This document shows positions 52,625 to 60,074 of a DNA stretch of 64,000 nucleotides, piece by piece (positions within the stretch are counted from its first letter, which is position 1; every line of letters begins with the position of its first letter). This stretch comes from Actinoplanes solisilvae (GTDB lineage Bacteria > Actinomycetota > Actinomycetes > Mycobacteriales > Micromonosporaceae), in assembly GCF_003999975.1 (NCBI RefSeq), contig NZ_RJAC01000002.1, positions 1 through 64,000 on the forward strand, read 5' to 3'. A program made the translations under genes and the position numbers. Under the pieces are notes generated by a model. The model saw nothing but the letters and a program-made list of their open reading frames with translations. It was not told the origin of the DNA and searched no databases.

Positions 52625-53422
52625 TTACGGGAGGTCGAACGGCAGCTTCAGCCCGTCGAGCGCGGACGCGCACGGGCAGGTGCGCTCGCCCGGCAGGCGG
52701 GTGACCGCGTCGAGCAGGACGCCGCGCAGGCGTTCGGTGTTGTCGGCGAAAACCCGGAACACCTCTTCCTGGGTGACGCCGTGCTCGCCTTCGACCCCCG
52801 CGTCGAGGTCGGTGACCAGCGCGATCGACGTGTAGCAGAGGCCCAGCTCACGGGCGAGAACCGCCTCGGGGTGGCCGGTCATGTTGATCACCGCGCCGCC
52901 GATCGCGGTGAACCAGCGGGACTCGGCGCGGGTGGAGAAGCGCGGACCCTCGACCACGACCATCGTGCCGCCGTCGACCGGGGCAACGGGCTGGGCGGCG
53001 GCCAGGACGGCCCGGCGACCGTGCGGGCAGTAGGGGTCGGCGAAGTTCACGTGGACGGCGCCGGTGTCGTAGAACGTCTGCACGCGGCCACTCGTACGGT
53101 CGATCAATTGGTCGGGGACGACGAACGTGCCCGGGCCCAGCTCAGGACGCAAGCCACCGACGGCGCAAGGGGCCACGATCTGCCGTACGCCCAGAGCGCG
53201 CAGCGCCCAGAGGTTGGCCCGGTAAGGGATCTTGTGGGGCGGGTAGCGGTGATCACGGCCGTGGCGCGGCAGGAAGGCCACCCGGCGGTCACCCACCCGG
53301 GCGACGGTCACCGGGTCGGACGGCGGACCGTAGGGCGTGGACACCTCGTGCTCGACGGCCTCGTCGAGCAGGGCGTAGAGCCCTGAACCACCGATGACGC
53401 CGATCTCCGCCGCTGGGTTCAT
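52625..53422 (-). CDS. mtnP: S-methyl-5'-thioadenosine phosphorylase
   Basis: A 265-residue purine nucleoside phosphorylase of the MTAP type. It phosphorolyses 5'-methylthioadenosine to adenine and 5-methylthioribose-1-phosphate in methionine salvage. Visible family motifs are IGVIGGSGLY at the start, PRHGRDHRYPPHKIPYRAN for phosphate and substrate, EGPRFSTRAES, INMTGHPEAVLARELGLCYTS and the base-binding VTDLDAG. TAAGGT six bases before the ATG suggests leaderless expression. The methyltransferase gene downstream is 41 bases away. Confidence 0.93.
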   Translation of the reverse strand: MNPAAEIGVIGGSGLYALLDEAVEHEVSTPYGPPSDPVTVARVGDRRVAFLPRHGRDHRYPPHKIPYRANLWALRALGVRQIVAPCAVGGLRPELGPGTFVVPDQLIDRTSGRVQTFYDTGAVHVNFADPYCPHGRRAVLAAAQPVAPVDGGTMVVVEGPRFSTRAESRWFTAIGGAVINMTGHPEAVLARELGLCYTSIALVTDLDAGVEGEHGVTQEEVFRVFADNTERLRGVLLDAVTRLPGERTCPCASALDGLKLPFDLP

Positions 53423-53428
53423 GGACAG

Positions 53429-53434
53429 ACCTTA
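53429..53434 (-). promoter_or_regulatory. leaderless-type -10 element for mtnP
   Basis: TAAGGT on the minus strand, six bases before the ATG at 53422. Confidence 0.5.
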
Positions 53435-53526
53435 TCGAGGGCCGGAATCTCGGGCTAATGTGCGATGCATGGCGTTGGTGGGGACGGCTTATGTATAGCG
53501 AGGGCCAGCGGATCGGAGGCCGGTCG

Positions 53527-54084
53527 ATGGAGTCCATGACCGGCCGGCTGCTCGTGGCGACACCCACGCTGAAAGATCCGAATTTCGACCGTACGGTCGT
53601 GCTGCTCGTCGCGCACGAGACCGGCGGGGCGCTCGGCGTGGTGCTCAACCGGGCGACCGAGGTGCCGGTCGCCGACGTGCTGGGCGGCTGGGGCGAGCTG
53701 GCGGGCGACCCAGCGGTGCTCTTCGAGGGCGGCCCGGTGCAGCCCGAGTCGGCGATCTGCCTCGCCCGCACCCGTCCCGAGGTCAAGAAGCGCATCTCCG
53801 GCTTCCACCAGGTCGCCGGTTCCCTCGGCACGGTCGACCTCTCCGGCGACCCCGACCGGCTGCGCGAGAGCATCTCCGGCATCCGTGTCTTCGCGGGCTA
53901 CTCCGGCTGGTCGGCGGGCCAGCTGGAAGAGGAGATCTCGGCCGGCTCCTGGTTCCTGCTCGACGCCCTGCCCGGCGACCCGTTCATGACCCGCCCCGAC
54001 GACCTGTGGGCGATGGTCCTGCGCCGCCAGGGCGACATCCTGGCCGCGGTGGCCCACTTCCCGCCCGACCCCGCCCTGAACTGA
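53527..54084 (+). CDS. YqgE/AlgH family protein (DUF179)
   Basis: A 185-residue protein matching the YqgE/AlgH family: LLVATPTLKDPNFDRTVVLL near the start, GALGVVLNRATEVPVADVL, LFEGGPVQPE and FAGYSGWSAGQLEEEI near the end. The family is conserved, soluble, and of unproven biochemistry. The ATG at 53527 is chosen because CGGAGG lies seven bases upstream; an earlier ATG at 53458 would add an unlikely N-terminus. Its stop lies inside the first unit of a downstream repeat. Confidence 0.92.
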   Translation: MESMTGRLLVATPTLKDPNFDRTVVLLVAHETGGALGVVLNRATEVPVADVLGGWGELAGDPAVLFEGGPVQPESAICLARTRPEVKKRISGFHQVAGSLGTVDLSGDPDRLRESISGIRVFAGYSGWSAGQLEEEISAGSWFLLDALPGDPFMTRPDDLWAMVLRRQGDILAAVAHFPPDPALN

Positions 54085-54210
54085 GCCCGCTCTGAACTGA
54101 GCCGGCCCTGAACTGAAACCCGGGCCCCGCGCTGAGCGGAGCCCGGGTCGCGCGCTGAGCGGAGCCCTGGCCCCGCGCTGAGCGGAGCCCGGGTAGCGCG
54201 CTGAACTGAG
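54076..54210. repeat. 21-22-bp tandem repeats around GCGCTGAGCGGAGCCCGGGT
   Basis: Three units of CTGAACTGAGCC type (54076-54115) pass into three to four units of GCGCTGAGCGGAGCCCGGGT type (54128-54210). The first unit includes the yqgE stop codon. The array ends about 70 bases before the tRNA gene. Confidence 0.7.
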
Positions 54211-54280
54211 GGGGTCCCGACACCCCCGCCGCCGGGGTGTGTAGTATTTCCTCCGTGCCCGGGCGACCGGGGACGGGTAA

Positions 54281-54353
54281 GGGGCTGTGGCGCAGCTGGT
54301 AGCGCACCACACTGGCAGTGTGGGGGTCAGGGGTTCGAGTCCCCTCAGCTCCA
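54281..54353 (+). tRNA. tRNA-Ala (anticodon GGC)
   Basis: A 73-nt cloverleaf: acceptor GGGGCTG pairs with CAGCTCC (one G-T), D-arm GCGC/GCGC, anticodon stem CCACA/TGTGG around loop CTGGCAG, T-arm AGGGG-TTCGAGT-CCCCT and discriminator A. The anticodon GGC reads Ala codon GCC, heavily used in this GC-rich genome. CCA is not encoded. A strong terminator follows. Confidence 0.96.
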
Positions 54354-54360
54354 CCCTTCC

Positions 54361-54394
54361 AAAAACGCTCGGACCTCCAGGTCCGAGCGTTTTT
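54361..54394 (+). terminator. intrinsic terminator after tRNA-Ala
   Basis: A 16-bp perfect stem (54361-54376 with 54379-54394) around a 2-base loop, GC-rich core ACGCTCGGACCT, ending in TTTTT. The A-run on the left makes it usable in both directions. Starts seven bases after the tRNA. Confidence 0.93.
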
Positions 54395-54422
54395 GTATCT
54401 CCACCGGGCTCGCCGTCAAGTT

Positions 54423-54460
54423 CTGTTCAGTTTTCTTCCTTGTTCAAATGAACTGAACAG
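54423..54460. promoter_or_regulatory. inverted repeat upstream of a small gene
   Basis: CTGTTCAGTT (54423-54432) and AACTGAACAG (54451-54460) are perfect reverse complements around 18 bases. A further palindrome GTTCAAATGAAC (54442-54453) overlaps the right arm. It ends one base before the ATG at 54462, as expected for an operator. Confidence 0.5.
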
Positions 54461-54461
54461 C

Positions 54462-54854
54462 ATGCGAAACCGAACGGTCGACGCGGAGCGGTTTCTGCGT
54501 GTCGCACGGCAGCGCCTAAGCGAGTTCGGCGTCGCCTCGAGGTGGACCCGCACACGCCGCCTCCCGGCAGCGGTGTCGACTCGGTCGTCCACCTGCCCCG
54601 GAAGCCACGGTCAGGAACTCCTTACCCAAGAGGGTCTTGACGACGCGGCTGCGGCGGTCCGCATCCTGGGGAACGACATCGTGACCATCGTCGGCGCGGA
54701 GCGCCTCGCCGAGATCGCTGCCCGATGGCCAGGTTCGCCGAAGCACCTGCTCGTTCACTACATGTCGGTTCCGAATGCTCCCGATTGGCCCAATTCCAAC
54801 GACCGTCGGCTGGAATTGGTCCTGGCCATGGAGCGAGGTCTGCGGCTGAGCTGA
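54462..54854 (+). CDS. hypothetical protein next to the tRNA gene
   Basis: A 130-residue frame that I do not recognise. It starts MRNRTVDAERFLRVARQRLSEFG, has an Arg/Thr-rich middle that looks unstructured, and ends with DIVTIVGAERLAEIAARWPG and RRLELVLAMERGLRLS. Codon bias is weaker than that of neighbours and the sequence is less GC-rich, so it may be a transferred gene or a decayed remnant at a tRNA locus. The operator-like inverted repeat just before the ATG is the main argument for a real gene. Confidence 0.4.
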   Translation: MRNRTVDAERFLRVARQRLSEFGVASRWTRTRRLPAAVSTRSSTCPGSHGQELLTQEGLDDAAAAVRILGNDIVTIVGAERLAEIAARWPGSPKHLLVHYMSVPNAPDWPNSNDRRLELVLAMERGLRLS

Positions 54855-54864
54855 TCAAGCTCGC

Positions 54865-55473
54865 TCAGCTGACCTTGGTCACCGAGGTGCACTGCGGTGG
54901 CGCGGAGGGCGTGCCGGCTGCGGCAAGAGCCTGGTTGAGCTCGGTCGGGGTGACCAGCCGGGCGGCGAAGCCCGGGCCGATGGTGAGGTCGACCGTGTCC
55001 CCGTCCCGGGCCGGTTCGAAAACCATTTCGGCGTCCTCGCGCAGTTGTGCCCTCAGCAGGGCCGCCGCGCCGATCGCGCGTGGGCCGTAGCGCAGCGTGG
55101 CCGGATTGTGGACAGTCGTCGTGCGAGTGGTGCCATTCACCGTGTAGGAACGGTCGCGAAGGCCCGCGACGGTCGCCGCGGCCGATCCGGCTGGGGCTCC
55201 GCCGTCGAGCACCTGGATCCGTACGGCCGCGGGGCTGCTCGGCAGGCTGACGACGCAGGCTACTTCCGACGATCCGGCCGCACTCTGAACTGGCGGCTCG
55301 TCCGAGCTTCTCGTCACCGTGACACCGACCGTGGTCGCCACGACCGCACCGGCGACCAGGGTGACGGCCAGTTGCCGGCGTCCCCGGCGACGGCCTCGGG
55401 CGCGAACGTCGGCAGCCGGCAGAACCTGGAGGTGCCGCACCTCCGACTCCAGTTCCCGTAGTTGCTCACGCAC
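54865..55473 (-). CDS. membrane-anchored LytR_C-like protein linked to a sigma factor
   Basis: A 202-residue protein with a short basic cytosolic N-terminus (RARGRRRGRRQ), one transmembrane helix at about 35-55 (LAVTLVAGAVVATTVGVTVT) and an extracytoplasmic part. That part begins VACVVSLPSSPAAVRIQVLDGG, resembling LytR C-terminal domains, and ends with two Cys-bearing edges. The GTG at 55473 overlaps the sigma-factor stop by eight bases, so the two are translationally coupled. It is a candidate anti-sigma or signal partner, though no zinc anti-sigma motif is seen. Confidence 0.75.
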   Translation of the reverse strand: MREQLRELESEVRHLQVLPAADVRARGRRRGRRQLAVTLVAGAVVATTVGVTVTRSSDEPPVQSAAGSSEVACVVSLPSSPAAVRIQVLDGGAPAGSAAATVAGLRDRSYTVNGTTRTTTVHNPATLRYGPRAIGAAALLRAQLREDAEMVFEPARDGDTVDLTIGPGFAARLVTPTELNQALAAAGTPSAPPQCTSVTKVS

Positions 55474-55963
55474 TGGTGACCTCCTTTTCTGCGAGATGTT
55501 CGGCGAGGGCGGCGCGGGCCCTCGAGAGCCGGGCCTTGACCGTCCCGGCGGGGGCGCCGATGCTGACGGCGATGTCGTTGACCGACATGTCGAGCAGGTA
55601 ATGCAGGGCGATGACCTGTCGTTGCGCTTTCGGTAGCCGTTGCAACGCGTCGGCGACGGCCACCCGGTCGGGCGTCGGGCTGTCGACCGAGCCCGGCGGG
55701 CCCAGCCGGGCCAGGGCGGCGATCCGGCGTTTCAGACCCCGCCAACGGTTCGCCATCAGCCGCCAGGCGACCTTGCGCACCCAGGCCTCCGGATCGTCGT
55801 ACGCCGAGACGCGCGGCCAGTGCTGCCAGGCGCGGGCGAAGGCCTCCTGGGCGAGGTCCTGGGCCTCGGCCCGGTCACCGCACGCGGCGTAGAGGTAGAG
55901 CACGACCCGCCGGACCGCCGCGATGTAGAACGTGTCGAATTCGGCGCTGTCGCTGCCCGCCAT
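55466..55963 (-). CDS. ECF RNA polymerase sigma factor (SigE-like family)
   Basis: A 165-residue ECF sigma factor. Region 2 covers about 8-75 (VLYLYAACGDRAEAQDLAQEAFARAW) and region 4 about 105-155 (LQRLPKAQRQVIALHYLLDMSVNDIAVSIGAPAGTVKARL, read in pieces), with the typical DLAQEAF and GTVKARLSRAR motifs. It directs transcription of a small regulon, probably with the membrane protein encoded downstream. It is divergent from the VanZ gene. Confidence 0.92.
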   Translation of the reverse strand: MAGSDSAEFDTFYIAAVRRVVLYLYAACGDRAEAQDLAQEAFARAWQHWPRVSAYDDPEAWVRKVAWRLMANRWRGLKRRIAALARLGPPGSVDSPTPDRVAVADALQRLPKAQRQVIALHYLLDMSVNDIAVSIGAPAGTVKARLSRARAALAEHLAEKEVTSA

Positions 55964-56091
55964 GGTTCCCGCTTCCTGTCAGTGCCTGCACACGGAGGAA
56001 CACACCGCTTCCGGCCGCCCGGTTGCATATATCGCGGGCGTATCGAAAATCGCATACGGCGTCGCAACGACTCGTCGGCTCCAATGGCGTT

Positions 56092-56718
56092 GTGAAGTCT
56101 TTCCGCACGGTCGTGCTGGCAAGCCTGGCCGTGGTCGCCGGTTATGTCCTGCATCGCCCGCTCCTGATGTCGGCCCCGAGATGCTTCGCCGGGGAGTGGC
56201 ACGGCTGCTACGACACCGAGAACGGCGTCGTCCTCATGACGCTGGTCGGGCTGCCCGTCGCGGCCCTGGTGGCGTGGGTGCTGACGCTTTCCGGGCGGCC
56301 CTGGCGGCTGGCGGTGGCCGAGGTGGGCCTGGTCTACGGCACAGTGCCGATGGTGTGGCTGACCCTGATGCCCGGGAGCGGGGCCGGTGTCGTACCCGGC
56401 CGGTTGAGCCTGATCCCGCTGGTCGACCTGGTCGCCATGGGTCCGCTCGGCATCGCCGGCAACCTGCTGATCTTCGCGGCGCTCGGGTTCTTCGCCCCCA
56501 TGCGGTTCGCGACGCTCGCGTCGGTGCCGCGCGTGCTGGCGCTCGGGGCCGCGTGCTCGGTCCTGGTCGAGATCGCCCAGTACGCCTTCCGCCTCGACCG
56601 GGTCACCTCGGTGGACGACGTGCTGGTCAACGCGGCCGGGGCCGGGCTGGCCGCGCTGGCGTCGCGCCGCTGGTGGCGTACGCCCGCACCCCGGCCGGAA
56701 TTGGTGACGGCAGACTGA
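56092..56718 (+). CDS. VanZ-family membrane protein
   Basis: A 208-residue protein with about five hydrophobic helices and the VanZ pattern: SLIPLVDLVAMGPLGIAGNLLIF in the middle, then VLALGAACSVLVEIAQYAF and DDVLVNAAGAGLAAL, which hold the conserved Glu-Gln and Asp-Asp pairs. VanZ proteins affect glycopeptide and other envelope-stress resistance by an uncertain mechanism. The GTG at 56092 is used. It is followed after five bases by a two-component system and likely shares its operon. Confidence 0.85.
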   Translation: MKSFRTVVLASLAVVAGYVLHRPLLMSAPRCFAGEWHGCYDTENGVVLMTLVGLPVAALVAWVLTLSGRPWRLAVAEVGLVYGTVPMVWLTLMPGSGAGVVPGRLSLIPLVDLVAMGPLGIAGNLLIFAALGFFAPMRFATLASVPRVLALGAACSVLVEIAQYAFRLDRVTSVDDVLVNAAGAGLAALASRRWWRTPAPRPELVTAD

Positions 56719-56723
56719 GTCGC

Positions 56724-57386
56724 ATGCGTGTGCTGATCGTGGAGGACGAGCCGTTCCTGGCCGAAGCCGTGCGGGACGGCCTGCGGCTGGAGGCGATCGC
56801 GGCCGACATCGCCGGCGACGGCCACTCGGCGCTGGAGCTGCTCAGCCTCAACTCGTACGATCTCGCCGTCCTCGACCGCGACATCCCCAGCCCCTCCGGT
56901 GACGAGGTCGCGCGGCGCATCGTCGCCTCGGGCAGCGGCATGCCGATCCTCATGCTGACCGCGGCCGACCGCATCGACGACAAGGCGTCCGGTTTCGGGC
57001 TGGGCGCCGACGACTACCTCACGAAGCCGTTCGAGCTGCGCGAGCTGGTGCTGCGGCTGCGTGCGCTCGACCGCCGGCGCGCGCACGCCCGGCCCCCGGT
57101 CCGCGAGATCGCCGGCCTGCGGCTCGACCCGTTCCGCCGCGAGGTCTTCCGCGACGGGCGCTACGTGGCGTTGACCCGCAAGCAGTTCGCCGTGCTGGAG
57201 GTGCTGGTCGCCGCCGAGGGCGGGGTCGTGAGCGCCGAGGAGCTGCTGGAACGCGCCTGGGACGAGAATGCCGATCCGCTGACCAACGCCGTACGCATCA
57301 CGGTCTCGGCGCTGCGCAAAAGGCTCGGCGAACCGTGGATCATCGCGACCGTGCCCGGCGTCGGCTACCGGATCGACGCGTCATGA
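56724..57386 (+). CDS. OmpR-family response regulator
   Basis: A 220-residue regulator. The receiver domain (1-115) has VEDEP, phospho-acceptor Asp in VLDRDIPSPSGDE, LMLTAADR and YLTKPFEL. The winged-helix output domain (about 125-218) has LTRKQFAVLEVL and TNAVRITVSALRKRLG with a final VPGVGYRI. Its stop overlaps the kinase start (ATGA). With VanZ upstream it may sense cell-envelope conditions. Confidence 0.94.
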   Translation: MRVLIVEDEPFLAEAVRDGLRLEAIAADIAGDGHSALELLSLNSYDLAVLDRDIPSPSGDEVARRIVASGSGMPILMLTAADRIDDKASGFGLGADDYLTKPFELRELVLRLRALDRRRAHARPPVREIAGLRLDPFRREVFRDGRYVALTRKQFAVLEVLVAAEGGVVSAEELLERAWDENADPLTNAVRITVSALRKRLGEPWIIATVPGVGYRIDAS

Positions 57387-58453
57387 CCGTCCGGGTCAAG
57401 CTCACCCTCAGCTACGCCGGGTTCCTCATGCTGGCCGGGGCGCTGCTGCTCGCGACGGTGTGGGTCTTCCTGCTGCGGTACGTCCCCGACCAGGGCCTCA
57501 TCGTGCCCGGCACCCCGCTCACGGGCATCTTCCCGACCCGCTCGAATCTTCTGCACACCTTCGCGCCCCGCGCCGCCGTCGTGCTCGCCTTCCTGCTGGT
57601 CTTCGGCCTCACCGGCGGCTGGATCCTGGCCGGCCGCATGCTCGCCCCGCTGACCCGCATCACAGACGCGGCGCGCCGGGCCGGCCGGGGCTCGCTCTCC
57701 CACCGGATCCGCCTGACCGGCCGCCGCGACGAGTTCCGCGAGCTCTCCGACGCCTTCGACGCGATGCTCGAGCAACTCGAGTCCCACGTGGCCGAGCAGC
57801 AGAGATTCGCCGCGAACGCCTCCCACGAGCTGCGCACCCCGCTGGCGATCTCCCAGGCCCTGCTCGACGTGGCCCGCAAAGACCCTTCCCGCGTACGCCC
57901 TGAGCTCGTCGAACGCCTCCACGCCGTGAACGCGAGGGCGATCGACCTGACCGAGGCGCTGCTGCTGATGAGCCGCGGCGACACCTTCACCCGCGAGCCG
58001 GTGGACCTCTCCCTGATCGCCGAGGAAGCCGCCGAGACGCTCCTCCCCCTGGCCGAACAGCGCCGAATCGACCTATCCGTGACCGGCGACGCCGCCCTGA
58101 CCCGTGGCTCCCCGTCCCTCCTGCAGCGAATGGCCACCAACCTCATCCAGAACGCGATCGTTCACAACCACCCCACCAACGGCACCGTACGGATCCACAC
58201 CGCGACCGACGGCTCGACAAGCCTGCTGACGGTCGAGAACACCGGCAACCCGGTCGCGCCGCACCTCGTACCGACCCTCACCGAGCCCTTCCAGCGAGGA
58301 ACAGCCCGCGTACGCACCGACGAGCACGCGGGCCTGGGTCTGGGCTTGGCGATCGTGAAAAGCATCGTCCAGGCCCACCACGGCGCTCTCACTTTGCAAC
58401 CCCGCCCGGGCGGCGGCCTCCTCGTAAGAGTCCGCCTCCCCCGCACCGCATAG
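57383..58453 (+). CDS. sensor histidine kinase
   Basis: A 356-residue kinase with two transmembrane helices (about 10-32 and 75-97) enclosing a short extracytoplasmic loop, then HAMP (LAGRMLAPLTRITDAARRAG). The H-box is FAANASHELRTPLA with the phospho-His, the N-box LIQNAIVHN, and the G2 box GLGLGLAIVKSI. The G1 box reads VENTGNPV instead of DxGxG, as in several CutS-like actinobacterial kinases. It pairs with the response regulator by four-base overlap. Confidence 0.93.
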   Translation: MTVRVKLTLSYAGFLMLAGALLLATVWVFLLRYVPDQGLIVPGTPLTGIFPTRSNLLHTFAPRAAVVLAFLLVFGLTGGWILAGRMLAPLTRITDAARRAGRGSLSHRIRLTGRRDEFRELSDAFDAMLEQLESHVAEQQRFAANASHELRTPLAISQALLDVARKDPSRVRPELVERLHAVNARAIDLTEALLLMSRGDTFTREPVDLSLIAEEAAETLLPLAEQRRIDLSVTGDAALTRGSPSLLQRMATNLIQNAIVHNHPTNGTVRIHTATDGSTSLLTVENTGNPVAPHLVPTLTEPFQRGTARVRTDEHAGLGLGLAIVKSIVQAHHGALTLQPRPGGGLLVRVRLPRTA

Positions 58454-58527
58454 AGGCGCTCAGACTGCTGCATTTGCTTGCTTTGCTTTCTCAGTTGACG
58501 CTATCGTGGCGTCGGAGGTGACCTGAG

Positions 58528-59028
58528 ATGGCAACCATCGAGGTTGATGAAGAAACGAAGCGCACCGTCTCGTTCGCGGCCCGGATGGCGCATCTCACCG
58601 AAGGGGCGGTCATTCGTCGATTGATCGCGACCAGCACCTGGACAGAAGAGGAAGCGCCACGCGCCACCGCCCAGGGTGTGGCGATCTACGCCGACTACGA
58701 CGGGCATCGAGTGCGTGCGCGATACTTCGAACCGGCCCGGGTCGAGATCGTCGATGGCCCGCTCGCCGGCCAGTCGTTCAAGAGCCCGACCGGGGCAGCA
58801 CGAGCCGTGATCAGGAACTTCAATCCTGACATCAACGACAACCGCAACGGTTGGGCCTTCTGGCAGATCGAGGACGAGACCGGCGGACGCCGCTCGCTAC
58901 AGTCGATCCGTCCTGGCGCCCTGCGATCCGGGCGAGGCTCTTTGCGAGGCCAGCTCGCCGCCTCGGACGACTGGGATTCCGATGAGACCAATGACGGCAT
59001 CGCCCGCGATTTCGGGCTGGCGCCGTGA
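58528..59028 (+). CDS. antitoxin with RHH-like N-terminus and RAMA-like C-terminal domain
   Basis: A 166-residue protein in the antitoxin position of a VapBC-type pair. Residues 1-45 (ATIEVDEETKRTVSFAARMAHLTEGAVIRRLIA, in pieces) look like a ribbon-helix-helix DNA-binding unit. Residues about 65-140 resemble the RAMA/DUF4357-type small domain: GPLAGQSFKSPTGAARAVIRN then NGWAFWQIEDETGGRRSLQSI. RAMA domains are thought to read modified DNA. Antitoxins of VapC are usually 70-100 residues, so this is about twice the usual length. GGAGGTGA is the ribosome site, and the stop overlaps the toxin start. Confidence 0.72.
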   Translation: MATIEVDEETKRTVSFAARMAHLTEGAVIRRLIATSTWTEEEAPRATAQGVAIYADYDGHRVRARYFEPARVEIVDGPLAGQSFKSPTGAARAVIRNFNPDINDNRNGWAFWQIEDETGGRRSLQSIRPGALRSGRGSLRGQLAASDDWDSDETNDGIARDFGLAP

Positions 59029-59396
59029 GCCTGCTTCTCGACACTCACATAGTGCTGTGGTGGTTGGCCGACGATCCCACCCTGGCCGACGACGTCAAGG
59101 AGCGACTCGACCAAGAGGCCGACATCTACATCAGTTCAGCGACCGTATGGGAGGTCGCGATCAAGCATGCACTGGGCAAGCTCGAGCCACCCGAGCTGCC
59201 AGAACAGGTCCGCGACAGCGGCTTCCAGCTTCTCAACATCACCGCCGAGCACGGGATAGCGGCGGGCCGGCTGCCCATGCACCACCGCGATCCCTTCGAC
59301 CGCATGCTGATCGCGCAGGCGCAACTCGAAGGCCTGACGCTGGTGACCCGCGACGCCCACATACCGAAGTACGACGTCGACGTGTTGCCCGTCTGA
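59025..59396 (+). CDS. vapC: VapC-family PIN-domain toxin
   Basis: A 123-residue PIN-domain ribonuclease with the acidic tetrad visible: LLLDTHIVLWWL (first Asp), ATVWEVAIKHALGKL (Glu), DPFDRMLIAQA (Asp) and VTRDAHIPKY (Asp). Such toxins cut tRNA or rRNA. The GTG start overlaps the antitoxin stop by four bases (GTGA), the usual coupled layout. Confidence 0.9.
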   Translation: MSLLLDTHIVLWWLADDPTLADDVKERLDQEADIYISSATVWEVAIKHALGKLEPPELPEQVRDSGFQLLNITAEHGIAAGRLPMHHRDPFDRMLIAQAQLEGLTLVTRDAHIPKYDVDVLPV

Positions 59397-59620
59397 GTCG
59401 ACGGGCCGCCACGCTGTCAGACCAGCTTGGGTGCGCCAGCCGTAGTTGAAAATCAACGCATGGCCCGATCGAATCGTCACATCCATTGAGCTGATAACAA
59501 TGTCCGGTTATTTGGATACGAAGTCGGAGCGGCCACCGGCTTTGTGACGTTGGGTCGCTTTCACTCATCCTTACGAGGTTGAGCTTCTCGATCGCATCGC
59601 CGCTGGTCACACGCCCCTAA

Positions 59621-59656
59621 ACGAAAGCGGCACCGCCCGTGTGGGCGGTGCCGCTT
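59621..59656 (-). terminator. intrinsic terminator of ssrA
   Basis: On the minus strand, AAGCGGCACCGCCC pairs with GGGCGGTGCCGCTT (14 bp, 4-base loop) and is followed by TCGTTT, eight bases after the tmRNA 3' end. Confidence 0.9.
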
Positions 59657-59663
59657 CCTCTTG

Positions 59664-60036
59664 TGGAGGTGCCGGGAATCGAACCCGGGTCCTTCGTCGC
59701 TTTGTCAGGGCTTCTCCGAGCGCAGCTCACTGTGCCTCTACTCGGCCCCTGGAATCACGTGAGCGAGTTCCTGTGACGGGCCCAGTCGCTGATTAATCTC
59801 GCCGTGAGGCCCCCGCGACCGGGACCTGTTGGCCAACCTCCTAGCTGATGCCGGAGATCCGGGACGGAGGTGTTCCCGGTCCGACAAGCTTGCTACTCGC
59901 CTCAGGCGGCGAGAGCGAAGCTGGAGCGCTTGGTTTCGGCGCTTATTGTTTTCCGACGACCGATTCTCGAGACGACGTCGGCTTCCTCGGCTCGCTTCCC
60001 CTGTCTCCACATTCGAAGTCGAAACCAGTCACCCCC
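59664..60036 (-). ncRNA. ssrA: transfer-messenger RNA (tmRNA)
   Basis: A 373-nt RNA that rescues stalled ribosomes with SmpB. The 5' end GGGGGTGACTGGTTTCGACT pairs its first seven bases with CACCTCC at the 3' end (one G-T). The T-arm is CCGGG-TTCGATT-CCCGG and the discriminator is A. The mRNA-like segment at 59902-59940 reads AETKRSSFALAA then TGA; the resume codon is GCC. The tag ends in ALAA, as needed for ClpXP-type proteolysis. CCA is not encoded. smpB lies about 820 bases upstream on the same strand. Confidence 0.95.
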
Positions 60037-60074
60037 GTGGGGAGTGCCAGGATCTTGCTAACTGCTTGTCCAGC

